The notes under the pieces: model-generated
Told to the model about the DNA's origin: nothing
The model's input: the letters and a program-made list of their open reading frames with translations, nothing else
Databases searched by the model: none
Position numbers and translations under genes: made by a program
Shown here: positions 33,615-41,996 of the stretch, piece by piece
Numbering within the stretch: the first letter of the stretch is position 1
Layout: each line of letters starts with the position of its first letter
Origin: Myroides phaeus
GTDB lineage: Bacteria > Bacteroidota > Bacteroidia > Flavobacteriales > Flavobacteriaceae
Reading direction: 5' to 3'
Length of the DNA: 64,000 nucleotides
Assembly: GCF_900099675.1 (NCBI RefSeq)
Contig: NZ_FNDQ01000016.1
Location: 1-64,000 of the forward strand

Positions 33615-34307
33615 ATGAAAAACTCGAAGATTAAAATCTTGTTGGTAGATGATGACCCGGATATTATTGACGTAATTAATTACAATCTAAAAAAAGAAGG
33701 TTACAAGATTTTTATTGCTAATAGTGGTGCAGAAGCATTAGAAACAGCAAGAAAAGTAAAGCCACATTTGATATTGCTTGACGTTATGATGCCTGAAATG
33801 GATGGTATAGAAACGTGTGAAGGGCTAAGAAAGATGAAAGGTCTTTCTAACACAGTAATTGCATTTTTGTCAGCAAGAGGAGAAGATTATTCTCAAGTTG
33901 CAGGATATGATGCTGGAGCAGATGACTATATAACTAAGCCTATAAGACCAAAAGTTTTAATTGGTAAAGTAAAAGGATTGCTTAGACGTTTTACAAATGA
34001 TGATGAAAATAATGGAGATGCTGTTTCTTTTGGGGACTTAGTTATTAATAGAGTGATGTATAAGGTTTTCTTGAGAGACGAAGAGATAAGATTACCTAAA
34101 AAAGAATTTGAATTGTTATCATTACTGAGCTCTAATCCAGGTAAAGTATTTGATAGATATGAAATTCTTGACCTTATCTGGGGAGTTGATGTTGTAGTAA
34201 ATGATCGTACAATTGATGTTCACGTAAAAAAACTTCGCAGTAAACTTGGCGAGAATATTATCAAGACTATTAAAGGAGTTGGTTATAAATTTGAAATGGA
34301 AGATTAA
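33615..34307 (+). CDS. OmpR/PhoB-family response regulator
   Basis: A 230-aa regulator: receiver domain with acid pocket D12-D13, phosphoacceptor D56 (LLLDVMMPEMDG), FLSARGED and the conserved Lys in YITKPIRP, then a winged-helix DNA-binding domain (about 135-230, LPKKEFELLSLLSS, VNDRTIDVHVKKLRSKLG, IKGVGYKF). It is followed after 3 nt by its kinase. PhoB-like in shape, but phosphate as the signal is not proven. Divergent from the TonB receptor. Confidence 0.94.
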   Translation: MKNSKIKILLVDDDPDIIDVINYNLKKEGYKIFIANSGAEALETARKVKPHLILLDVMMPEMDGIETCEGLRKMKGLSNTVIAFLSARGEDYSQVAGYDAGADDYITKPIRPKVLIGKVKGLLRRFTNDDENNGDAVSFGDLVINRVMYKVFLRDEEIRLPKKEFELLSLLSSNPGKVFDRYEILDLIWGVDVVVNDRTIDVHVKKLRSKLGENIIKTIKGVGYKFEMED

Positions 34308-34310
34308 TCA

Positions 34311-35372
34311 ATGGCTGTTAAGTTTAAGAACTCTTATAAGTTTGCAATAAAGTCATCATCTGTTATTACTTTGATTAGTTTTATTGTTTTATTTCCTTTT
34401 ACTTTTTACTTTTTAGAGATCTCTTTGTGGTATCTTTTACTTTATAGTGTCTTTCTTTACACCATATCCTTTTTTATTTTACAATATAGGGTAGAGTACT
34501 TTATATACCGTAGAATAAAAAAAATTTATGACAATGTCTCACTTTTAGAGCATAGTGAATTACGACCAAGATCTGTGACTACGGATATTAAAACGCTCAC
34601 AGAAGAGATTGAAAAGTTTGCTTTAAACAAAAAAATAGAAGTAGAGTCCTTAGAAGTTCGTGAAGAGTATAGACGTGAATTTTTAGGCAATATTTCTCAC
34701 GAATTAAAAACCCCTCTTTTTACAATTCAAAGCTACTTAGACACACTAATTGATGGTGCTATTGATGATTTAGAAGTGCGTGATAACTATTTAGAACGCA
34801 CAAGTCTCAGTGTAGAGCGATTAATCTATATTGTGCAAGACTTGGATATGATTACAAAATTAGAAACAGGTCGACTTCATTTAAATCTAACCACATTTGA
34901 TATTGTGGAGACTATTCAAAATGCGTTTAACTTTTTAGAATATAAAGCCCAAAAGCGCAATATTTCCTTGATTTTTGATATGAACTATGACAAGCCTATT
35001 TATGTCGTAGGAGATAAAGAACGCATTGGTCAAGTTGTAACGAACTTAATTGACAACTCGATTAAATACGGTAAAGAAAAAGGAACTACGGAAGTAAGTA
35101 TAGAAGACCTTGTGAAGAATAAATTAATCGTGAGAGTTACGGATAACGGAACAGGAATTAAAAAAGAGAATATCTCTCGTTTATTTGAACGTTTTTATCG
35201 CATCGACAAAAGTGGTTCACGAACAGTAGGAGGCTCTGGATTAGGACTTTCTATTGTAAAACATATCGTTGAAGCTCACGATGAACACATCTATGTAGAG
35301 AGTAGTTATGGCTACGGTTCTGAATTTTCCTTTACCTTAGAAAAGGCTTTAACGAGTAAGCTTGAAAAATAA
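34311..35372 (+). CDS. Membrane sensor histidine kinase (PhoR-like)
   Basis: A 353-aa kinase with two transmembrane helices (about 16-34 and 39-58) and almost no extracytoplasmic loop, so it probably senses through membrane or partner proteins. The H-box FLGNISHELKTPLFT has H130; the N-box NLIDNSIKYG, G1 VTDNGTGI, F-box FERFYRID and G2 GGSGLGLSI are all intact. Partner of the OmpR-type regulator 3 nt upstream. The short sensor recalls PhoR, which uses the Pst transporter as sensor. Confidence 0.93.
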   Translation: MAVKFKNSYKFAIKSSSVITLISFIVLFPFTFYFLEISLWYLLLYSVFLYTISFFILQYRVEYFIYRRIKKIYDNVSLLEHSELRPRSVTTDIKTLTEEIEKFALNKKIEVESLEVREEYRREFLGNISHELKTPLFTIQSYLDTLIDGAIDDLEVRDNYLERTSLSVERLIYIVQDLDMITKLETGRLHLNLTTFDIVETIQNAFNFLEYKAQKRNISLIFDMNYDKPIYVVGDKERIGQVVTNLIDNSIKYGKEKGTTEVSIEDLVKNKLIVRVTDNGTGIKKENISRLFERFYRIDKSGSRTVGGSGLGLSIVKHIVEAHDEHIYVESSYGYGSEFSFTLEKALTSKLEK

Positions 35373-35440
35373 AATCTGTATCTTATTGACAGATAGCGTT
35401 AAAGAAAAAAATAAAAAATTTTACTTTCGGTATAATTACT

Positions 35441-35448
35441 TAATTTTG
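35441..35448 (+). promoter_or_regulatory. -7 box of trmB-lysE-atl
   Basis: TAATTTTG 25 nt before the GTG start of trmB. Confidence 0.6.
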
Positions 35449-35472
35449 CGCAAATTTTTAATTGAATAAAAC

Positions 35473-36144
35473 GTGGGAAGTAAAAATAAATTAAAGCGAT
35501 TCAGAGAGAACGAAACTTTTGACAACGTGTTTCAACCTACAAGAGAAGAAATGCTTGAAAATTTACCACAGAAAGGTAACTGGGGTAAAGAAGTATTTAA
35601 AAACGACAATCCAATTATCCTTGAGTTAGGATGTGGAAAAGGAGAGTACACCGTTGAGTTAGCTAAACGTTTTCCTGAAAAGAACTTTATTGGAATAGAC
35701 ATCAAAGGAGCTCGTTTTTGGCGAGGTGCAAAAACTGCTGTTGATTCTGGAATGAAAAATGTAGCTTTTTTACGTACTCAAATTGAATTAATTGAATACG
35801 CTTTTGCACAAGGAGAAGTTAGTGAGATCTGGATTACTTTCCCTGATCCTCAAATCAAGTACAAACGTACAAAACACCGTTTGACAAATAGCGAGTTTTT
35901 ACAGCGTTATAAGCGTATTTTAAAAGAAGATGGTATAATGAATTTAAAAACTGACAGTGAGTTTATGCACGGTTATACTTTAGGTTTATTACACGGTGAA
36001 GGACACGAAGTGCTTTACGCTAACCACCACGTTTACAAAAATGAAGGTGCTCCAGCTGTAGTAACTGAAATTCAAACGTTCTACGAATCTCAATATTTAG
36101 AGCAAAACAAAGCGATTACTTACATTCAATTTAGAATTAAGTAG
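35473..36144 (+). CDS. trmB: tRNA (guanine-N7)-methyltransferase
   Basis: Makes m7G46 in tRNA. The 223-aa protein has the SAM-binding ELGCGKGEYTVELAKRFP, FIGIDIKG, and the catalytic WITFPDPQ with KRTKHRLTN. The start is GTG (V/MGSKNKLKRF), which fits the family N-terminus; no nearby ATG would. First of three tightly packed genes: 1 nt to the LysE gene, which overlaps the next by one base. Confidence 0.95.
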   Translation: MGSKNKLKRFRENETFDNVFQPTREEMLENLPQKGNWGKEVFKNDNPIILELGCGKGEYTVELAKRFPEKNFIGIDIKGARFWRGAKTAVDSGMKNVAFLRTQIELIEYAFAQGEVSEIWITFPDPQIKYKRTKHRLTNSEFLQRYKRILKEDGIMNLKTDSEFMHGYTLGLLHGEGHEVLYANHHVYKNEGAPAVVTEIQTFYESQYLEQNKAITYIQFRIK

Positions 36145-36145
36145 A

Positions 36146-36772
36146 ATGGTATTTGAGATATTTACATTACTATTATTAGGATTTTTTGCAGCAACTCTGG
36201 GAGTTTCCCTTCCCGGGTTGCTTAATATGACTGCCGTAAAAATAGCTAAAGAAGACGGAGGTAAGCAAGCGTTTTTATACGTTTGTGGTGCTTTGGCTGT
36301 AATATTTGTTCAAACCTATATCGCTATCTTTTTTGCAAAGTTAATTGATTCGAGTCCTGCTATAACAGAAGCATTACACGAAATAGGGCTTGTTATTTTT
36401 GGGTTGTTAACTATTTACTTTTTATTCTTTGCTAAGAAAAAAGAGAAGAAGAAAAAACAAAGTCCTTCTAAGCTTAAGTCTCCTTTTTTATACGGAGGTT
36501 TATTAGCTGCTATTAATGTATTTCCAATACCATATTACGTATTTTTAAGTGTTACATTATCCAGTTACAATTATCCCATTTTTGAGATGATTTATACAAG
36601 TTTCTTTTCATTAGGAGTTGTTTTAGGTTCTGGATTAATGTTTTACATCTACGTTTCTTTCTTTAAAAAGCCTTCACGTGAAGATGCTTTTATCCTCAAA
36701 AATATCAATTATGTGATTGGTTCAATCACAGGAATAATCAGTTTAATTACCATTTATAAACTGTTTTCGTAA
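36146..36772 (+). CDS. LysE-family membrane exporter
   Basis: A 208-aa, six-helix membrane protein. GVSLPGLLNMTAVKIA near residue 24 corresponds to the LysE/RhtB signature PGP..., in which the usual proline pattern is altered (LPGLLN). A basic loop (KKKEKKKKQ) lies between helices 3 and 4. LysE relatives export amino acids or similar solutes; the substrate here is unknown. Encoded between trmB and an alkyltransferase-like gene, sharing a TAATG with the latter. Confidence 0.8.
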   Translation: MVFEIFTLLLLGFFAATLGVSLPGLLNMTAVKIAKEDGGKQAFLYVCGALAVIFVQTYIAIFFAKLIDSSPAITEALHEIGLVIFGLLTIYFLFFAKKKEKKKKQSPSKLKSPFLYGGLLAAINVFPIPYYVFLSVTLSSYNYPIFEMIYTSFFSLGVVLGSGLMFYIYVSFFKKPSREDAFILKNINYVIGSITGIISLITIYKLFS

Positions 36773-37104
36773 TGGCAGACAAAGACAATTTCTTTGAACG
36801 AGTTTATGCCGTTGTAAGGCAAATACCTGAAGGAAGAGTTACAACTTATGGTGCTATTGCAAAGGTGATAGGAGCTGCAAAGTCGGCTCGAATGGTTGGT
36901 TATGCAATGAATGCTTCTCATTTTGACGACACAGTGCCCGCACATCGCGTTGTAAATCGCGTTGGACTATTAAGTGGTAAACATCATTTTGATGGAACTA
37001 ATCTTATGCAACAGCTTTTAGAGAGCGAAGGCATTGTTATTAAAGACAATAAAGTTCAAGACTTCCAAGAACTATTGTGGATACCCCCTGTATGTGTAGA
37101 ATAG
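36772..37104 (+). CDS. Alkyltransferase-like protein (MGMT fold without catalytic Cys)
   Basis: A 110-aa protein with the DNA-binding fold of O6-methylguanine-DNA methyltransferase: the arginine finger R40 in ARMVGYAM and the active-site motif read as VPAHRVV (A57) instead of PCHR. Loss of the cysteine makes it an ATL protein, which binds O6-alkylguanine and recruits nucleotide excision repair instead of removing the lesion. The N-terminal domain of full MGMT is absent, as usual for ATLs. Last gene of the trmB operon. Confidence 0.9.
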   Translation: MADKDNFFERVYAVVRQIPEGRVTTYGAIAKVIGAAKSARMVGYAMNASHFDDTVPAHRVVNRVGLLSGKHHFDGTNLMQQLLESEGIVIKDNKVQDFQELLWIPPVCVE

Positions 37105-37911
37105 TAATTATTCTGGTCTTTATATATTATATCAGTTAGTTTCTTTTGTGAAAAACAAGGCGGAGAAGTAAAAAGTACCATTGGTTTCTGCACCACTTTT
37201 TTGAATTAAAAAGTAATTTAATGACTCTTTTTTAAAGCTTTTTTCTATAAAAACACAATTCAAAAGTTGTTTTTTGTCCAAATTAACCTATTTCAATCCT
37301 TTTTTTTGTAGTTAATTATAAAACTTTTTTCTTGTTCAAAAAAGGCTGTGTAAAAAAGATAAATCTCTTGTATCCCTTGCTGTAAAAGGGCCTGTAAATG
37401 CTATTAGGATTGTATTCTCTTGTTAGCAGTAGGATTTATAGTATAATTTAGTCCAATTTTTAGATTAGTTATTCTCTGACATATACGCAAAATTCTCTGA
37501 CAATTGTCCGAGTTTACTGGCCTGAGCATCATTTTAGTCGGACAACTGTCGGAGGATTGTCAGATAAGCCTCAGATAAGTCTAAAAATAGAGCTTTGTTA
37601 TTGTATTTTAAAAGAGTTGTTTAAATTAGGCTATATGTGTAATTTGTCTTTGTTGACAGAAAATTATACTCCTTTTTTTATAAGATGTAATTGGTGGTGT
37701 AGCACGTCAAAAAGAAATTTTCTTTAAAGGCAAATATATTCTCAGGCATAGTGTTGTAGTCTGGCGAATTTAAAGAAATTGACAACAAGTAACCAAAGCG
37801 TAGGACATTACAATACAGTAGCTAAACAGCCTAAGAATACTTTTATAGCAATGCCAAGTACTAAACGTTAAGTGAAGTAAATGGTGTTTACTATTTAGAA
37901 ATTAATCATTT
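37105..37911. other. Gene-free 0.8 kb with an operator-like array
   Basis: No credible gene in this convergent gap. A weak hairpin AAAAAGT/ACTTTTTT (37170-37202) may terminate the trmB operon. The array at 37475-37564 is listed separately. From about 37750 a 36-codon ATG-less frame ends at 37870; it has no start or ribosome site and may be a remnant or chance. Confidence 0.5.
37475..37564. promoter_or_regulatory. Phased array of palindromic GACA/TGTC sites
   Basis: TCTGACAATTGTCCGA (37496-37511, 7 of 8 base pairs symmetric) and TCGGACAACTGTCGGA (37538-37553, 6 of 8) are 42 bp apart, four helical turns. A half-site TCTGACA lies 21 bp upstream (37475-37481) and TGTCAGA at 37558-37564. The two 16-mers are also inverted copies of each other (14 of 16). 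This looks like a binding array for a dimeric regulator or a structured RNA. The half-site CGGACA recurs upstream of the export locus at 40.6 kb. Confidence 0.6.
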
Positions 37912-39237
37912 TTAGTTAAGAGGGAAGTTTAAAGTAAATACAGTCGTTTCCTCTTTGCGACTATAAGAAAGATAACCATTGTGCATTTCCACGATATTTT
38001 TAGACAACGGCAGACCAATTCCTGCCCCTTCTTCACGCGTAGTGTAGAAAGGAATAAAAATTTTATCCTTAATTGCTTCTTCAATACCAGGACCATTGTC
38101 AATAACCTCAATCCACAAGCGATTGTTCTTTTCAAAAAGGTGGAGTTGTATTAATTTACTTTCTTGTTTATTAACAGCAAACATCGCGTTGGTTAATAAG
38201 TTTATGATTACCTGTTCCATTTGATGCACATCCCATTCAAGAGTAGGATTACTTTCAAAGTTATACGCTAAGGTAATTTGTTTGTTTTTAAACAAAGGAG
38301 ACAATGTTTCCATACTGTTTTTCAATACATCAGCCACAGCTACTAATTGTTTTTTAGGACTTGGCATCATTGTCAACTTGCGGTAGTTATTGATAAACTG
38401 TTGCAAGTGATCTGTTCTATTGACAATAGTGTTTATACTCACCTTTAAATCGTCTATATCATCATCTGTCAGCGGAGTTTCTTCATTTAAAATTTCTTGT
38501 GTATTATGAGCTAAAGAGTGAATAGGTGTAAGGGAATTCATAATCTCGTGAGAAATAATTTTCATTAGATTTTCCCACGTATCTCTTTCTTTTTTGTCCA
38601 ATACCTTTTGAATAGAATCTAAGAGAACAATGAAGTATTCTTGATTTTGGCTAACCGTTGTTGAAGTTTGTAAAATGAAAGTCTGTTTTTCGTCATTTTC
38701 AATTTTAATATCAATAGGTTCTTTCGACTCCTTAAAGCCTAAGTGTTGTAAATGACTTGTCAATGCAGGTAATAGGCGGTCTAAGTTAGTCCACGATTTT
38801 ACCTTTGGAATATCAAACAAATGAGAGAAGTAATCGTTGATCAAAAACACTTCCCATTTGTCTTCTTTTTTTTCAAGGATAACAATTCCCGTTTCTATAT
38901 TGTTTAGAATGTTGAGGTACACCAATTCTCTAACCTCATTTTCTTGTTGTTTATTCTGTAATTTCTGATAGAGCAATTGCAAATTGTTCATTGTCTCATT
39001 CGCTTGTGGTTTATTTGATTTCAAAGAGAAGTCATCATAAATCATCGCTAATAATATGCGGTCAATGGTGTTGTAATACTTCTTTTGAAAAAAGTATAAT
39101 TCCACAAAAAGAACAGCAATTAGCAATACTACTAATAGCAAAGAATAGTACAATCCCTGTGAATATAAATTCATAGCTAATACTCCTAAAAGAAGTATTA
39201 AAACGATGCGTATAAATGCTTTAGTGTGAAAAGACAT
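37912..39237 (-). CDS. Sensor histidine kinase of a sigma-54 system
   Basis: A 441-aa kinase: two N-terminal membrane helices (about 8-26 and 29-49), a PAS-like region (about 105-210), the H-box SHEIMNSLTPIHSL (H230), N-box NLLTNAMFAV, G1 VIDNGPGIEE and G2 GAGIGLPLSKNIV. The H-box resembles NtrY/NtrB kinases. It follows the NtrC-type regulator by 14 nt and is surely its partner. With barely any periplasmic domain, it probably senses in the membrane or cytoplasm. Confidence 0.93.
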   Translation of the reverse strand: MSFHTKAFIRIVLILLLGVLAMNLYSQGLYYSLLLVVLLIAVLFVELYFFQKKYYNTIDRILLAMIYDDFSLKSNKPQANETMNNLQLLYQKLQNKQQENEVRELVYLNILNNIETGIVILEKKEDKWEVFLINDYFSHLFDIPKVKSWTNLDRLLPALTSHLQHLGFKESKEPIDIKIENDEKQTFILQTSTTVSQNQEYFIVLLDSIQKVLDKKERDTWENLMKIISHEIMNSLTPIHSLAHNTQEILNEETPLTDDDIDDLKVSINTIVNRTDHLQQFINNYRKLTMMPSPKKQLVAVADVLKNSMETLSPLFKNKQITLAYNFESNPTLEWDVHQMEQVIINLLTNAMFAVNKQESKLIQLHLFEKNNRLWIEVIDNGPGIEEAIKDKIFIPFYTTREEGAGIGLPLSKNIVEMHNGYLSYSRKEETTVFTLNFPLN

Positions 39238-39251
39238 ATTGCGTACTTTAT

Positions 39252-40598
39252 TTAGTTTTTAATATTGTATTTTTCAAGTCTTCTATAAAGGGCAGCACGT
39301 GATAAACCTAACTCTTCTGCCGTTTGACTAATATTGCCTTCGTGTTTTTCTAAGGCCTTTAAAATGGAAACTCGCTCCATATCTTGTAGCGTATTTTCTT
39401 CAACAGGACTATCATTTATCATTGTTTGAGAAATACCAAAGTCAGCTAACTTTAATTCAGCTTCATCTGTTAATATTAAAGCACGCTCAACGCGATTTTG
39501 CATTTCGCGAATATTACCCTTCCAATCATAAGCTTCTAAAGAAGAAATTGTTTGTTGACTTACCACAGGAATGCTTCTCTCGTATTTAGAGGCGTATTCA
39601 TTGATAAAGAAAGATAAAAGCGGACTAATATCTTCTTTTCGCTCTCTCAAAGGAGGAAGCTGTAAGGTTACCGTATTAATTCGATAATATAAATCTTCTC
39701 TAAATAGTTTGTTATTTACTTCTTGTTCTATTGCTGCATTAGTAGCTGTAATAATTCGAATATCTACAGGGCGAACTTTAGATTCTCCTAATCGAATAAC
39801 ACTTTTTGACTGAATTACCTGAAGTAGTTTTGCTTGTAAGTGCAAAGGCACATTTCCAATTTCATCTAAGAAAACAGTACCACCATTTGCTGCTTCAAAA
39901 CGGCCTTCTGTATCTTGTTTAGCATCTGTAAAAGCCCCTTTAGCATACCCGAATAATTCACTTTCAAATAAGTTTTCATTCAACGAGCCTAAATCAACGT
40001 GTATAAATGGTTGGTCTTTTCTTAGGGAGTTGTCGTGAATATACTTAGCTAATACGTATTTACCCGTACCATTTTCTCCTAAAATAAGCGCATTAACATC
40101 CGTCTTAGCAACGCGATTTGCCATAGCATATACCTTTTGAATACTCGGTGCTTCACCAATAAAAACTTTGTCTTGTTCAGAAGAAACAAGAGGTAAGTTT
40201 TCTTTTTTACGGGCTTGTTTGACTGCTCCTTTAACGGTTTCAATCAATGCATCGTTGTTCCAAGGTTTTAAAATATAATCCGTAGCCCCTAATTTAATTC
40301 CTTCAACCGCCGTTTCAATATTTCCATAAGACGTCATTAAGATAATCTGTGTAGCAGGCGATAGCCGTTTAATTTCTTTAAACCAGAAAATACCTTCTTT
40401 TCCGTCTTCAAAACCAACGCGATAATTCATATCCAAAATAACTACATCAACACTGTTTTCTCCTAAATACTCTATTATTTTTTTAGGATTTGTATTTGTG
40501 TTTACTGTTTCAAAATGACGTTTCAATAACATTTTAGCCGCGATTAAAATCTCCGGATTGTCGTCTAAAACTAATATGTTGGCTATAATCTTTCTCAT
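39252..40598 (-). CDS. NtrC-family sigma-54 response regulator
   Basis: A 448-aa activator: receiver (D56 in VILDMNYR, KPW near 111), AAA+ domain with Walker A GENGTGK (174-180), sigma-54 loop GAFTDA (221-226), Walker B VFLDEIGN (242-249) and sensor RIITATN, then a Fis-like helix-turn-helix (SQTAEELGLSRAALYRRLEKY). The loop has Asp in place of the second Gly of GAFTGA. It reads divergently from the HlyD-ABC-FtsX locus, its most likely target. Phosphorylated by the kinase downstream. Confidence 0.95.
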   Translation of the reverse strand: MRKIIANILVLDDNPEILIAAKMLLKRHFETVNTNTNPKKIIEYLGENSVDVVILDMNYRVGFEDGKEGIFWFKEIKRLSPATQIILMTSYGNIETAVEGIKLGATDYILKPWNNDALIETVKGAVKQARKKENLPLVSSEQDKVFIGEAPSIQKVYAMANRVAKTDVNALILGENGTGKYVLAKYIHDNSLRKDQPFIHVDLGSLNENLFESELFGYAKGAFTDAKQDTEGRFEAANGGTVFLDEIGNVPLHLQAKLLQVIQSKSVIRLGESKVRPVDIRIITATNAAIEQEVNNKLFREDLYYRINTVTLQLPPLRERKEDISPLLSFFINEYASKYERSIPVVSQQTISSLEAYDWKGNIREMQNRVERALILTDEAELKLADFGISQTMINDSPVEENTLQDMERVSILKALEKHEGNISQTAEELGLSRAALYRRLEKYNIKN

Positions 40599-40633
40599 AG
40601 TAATTTATTGCTGTTTTAAAAGCGGACAAAAAA

Positions 40634-40651
40634 GTGTTCGTTATCGGACAC
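40634..40651. promoter_or_regulatory. Inverted repeat upstream of the export locus (candidate activator site)
   Basis: GTGTTCG, TTAT, CGGACAC: 6 of 7 pairs match, 4-bp spacer. It lies about 95 bp upstream of the predicted sigma-54 start, where NtrC-type activators bind. A further CGGACA is at 40623-40628. Confidence 0.5.
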
Positions 40652-40712
40652 GTTGATTTTGTCTTTTTGTGTAAGGTGTTGTTATTTAAGGGTATATTGT
40701 TTTTTAGTCTAC

Positions 40713-40728
40713 TGGCACATTTTTCTCA
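40713..40728 (+). promoter_or_regulatory. Possible sigma-54 promoter of the HlyD-ABC operon
   Basis: TGGCAC at 40713-40718 is a perfect -24 element; 5 nt later TCTCA (40724-40728) matches the -12 TTGCA at 3 of 5 positions. Predicted start near 40739, 14 nt before the ATG. The weak -12 lowers confidence; the adjacent sigma-54 activator raises it. Confidence 0.45.
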
Positions 40729-40752
40729 TTGTAAAAGAAAAATAGAGTTAGT

Positions 40753-41994
40753 ATGGACAGAGCCCTTCCTCGTAAAAATAGAAAAAAACTTAAAGTATTA
40801 GTTACTATAACGGGAATAATACTTTTATTGTTAGCTACTTACTTTACATTTTTTCAAACGGTAGTCTTAAATATACCTAAAAAAGAGATAAGAATTAGAG
40901 AAGTTACAGAAGACTTTTTTGAGGAGTATATTTCATTTCAGGCACAAGTAGAACCACTACATTCTTTGTTGGTGAATATCGTTGAGGGAGGGTCTATTCA
41001 GGAACGCTTTGTAGAAAATGGGAGTATGGTTGAAAAAGGAGAACCTTTAGTACGCATATATAATCCAACTGCAGAGTTCAGTTTTATGTCTCAAGAAGCA
41101 TCGCTAATTGAACAAATGAATAATTTGAATGTGAATAAGATGAATATTCGAAGTCAAGAGTTAAATTTAACAAAAGATTTGATTAGCATCGAATACGACT
41201 ATAAAAATGCCGAATTGCAATATCAGTTAAACAAAAAACTATATGACCAAGAGGTACTTTCTCAGAGTGATTGGGATAAAACAAAAGAGACATTGTCTTA
41301 TCAAAAAAAGCGAAAAGCATTGATGGAAGAGAGTATTGCTAAAGAAAAGCAAAGTAATCAAGTACAGTTACAACAAATGGATAAATCGCTGATTGTCTTA
41401 GCGAAAAGCTTAGAGAAGTTGAAAGAAAACAAAGGCAACTTTTTATTGAAAGCTCCTATTTCTGGAAGGTTATCTTCTTTTGAAGCTGTATTAGGGAAAA
41501 CCTATCAAGCAGGTGAAAGTATTGGAAAGATAGATGTAATGGAGGGGTATAAGTTGGTTGCACAAGTTGATGAGTTTTATTTAGACAAGGTAGTTATAGG
41601 ACAAAAAGGGCAGGTAGATTTAAAAGGACACATTACAGCTGTAGAAGTAACGAAGATATTGCCAGAAGTAAAAAGTGGCCGCTTTGAAGTACAGTTGAAA
41701 TTTTTGACTGAAGGTGAGTTGAAATTACAAGAAGGAACAAGTTTCGGGGTTAAATTATTCTTGTCTGGAAAAGAAAAGAGAGTATTATTAGCCAAAGGAA
41801 ACTTTTATCAAGACACAAAAGGCGAATGGGTGTATGTGGTTAAAAATAACAAAGCCCAAAGGCGAAATATAGAAATAGGAAGAGAAAATCCGGCATATTA
41901 TGAAGTGATATCTGGATTAGAAGTTGGAGAGCAAGTGATTGTATCGAGTTATAAAGATTATTTGAGAGTTGAACATTTAAATATAGAGGATTAG
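40753..41994 (+). CDS. HlyD/MacA-like periplasmic adaptor
   Basis: A 413-aa membrane fusion protein: one N-terminal helix (about 15-35), a lipoyl-like half (SLLVNIVEGGSIQERFVENGSMVEKGEPLVRIY), a long coiled coil (about 105-225), the second lipoyl half (FLLKAPISGRLSS) and a beta-barrel domain. It links the ABC permeases to the TolC-like outer-membrane protein. The ATPase gene follows after 2 nt. First gene of the export operon, divergent from the sigma-54 regulator. Confidence 0.93.
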   Translation: MDRALPRKNRKKLKVLVTITGIILLLLATYFTFFQTVVLNIPKKEIRIREVTEDFFEEYISFQAQVEPLHSLLVNIVEGGSIQERFVENGSMVEKGEPLVRIYNPTAEFSFMSQEASLIEQMNNLNVNKMNIRSQELNLTKDLISIEYDYKNAELQYQLNKKLYDQEVLSQSDWDKTKETLSYQKKRKALMEESIAKEKQSNQVQLQQMDKSLIVLAKSLEKLKENKGNFLLKAPISGRLSSFEAVLGKTYQAGESIGKIDVMEGYKLVAQVDEFYLDKVVIGQKGQVDLKGHITAVEVTKILPEVKSGRFEVQLKFLTEGELKLQEGTSFGVKLFLSGKEKRVLLAKGNFYQDTKGEWVYVVKNNKAQRRNIEIGRENPAYYEVISGLEVGEQVIVSSYKDYLRVEHLNIED

Positions 41995-41996
41995 TT

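Noticed and set aside
37755..37870. ATG-less frame ending VAKQPKNTFIAMPSTKR
   Set aside because: Looks slightly protein-like but has no start or ribosome site and is only about 36 codons; could be a remnant, not supported as a gene.
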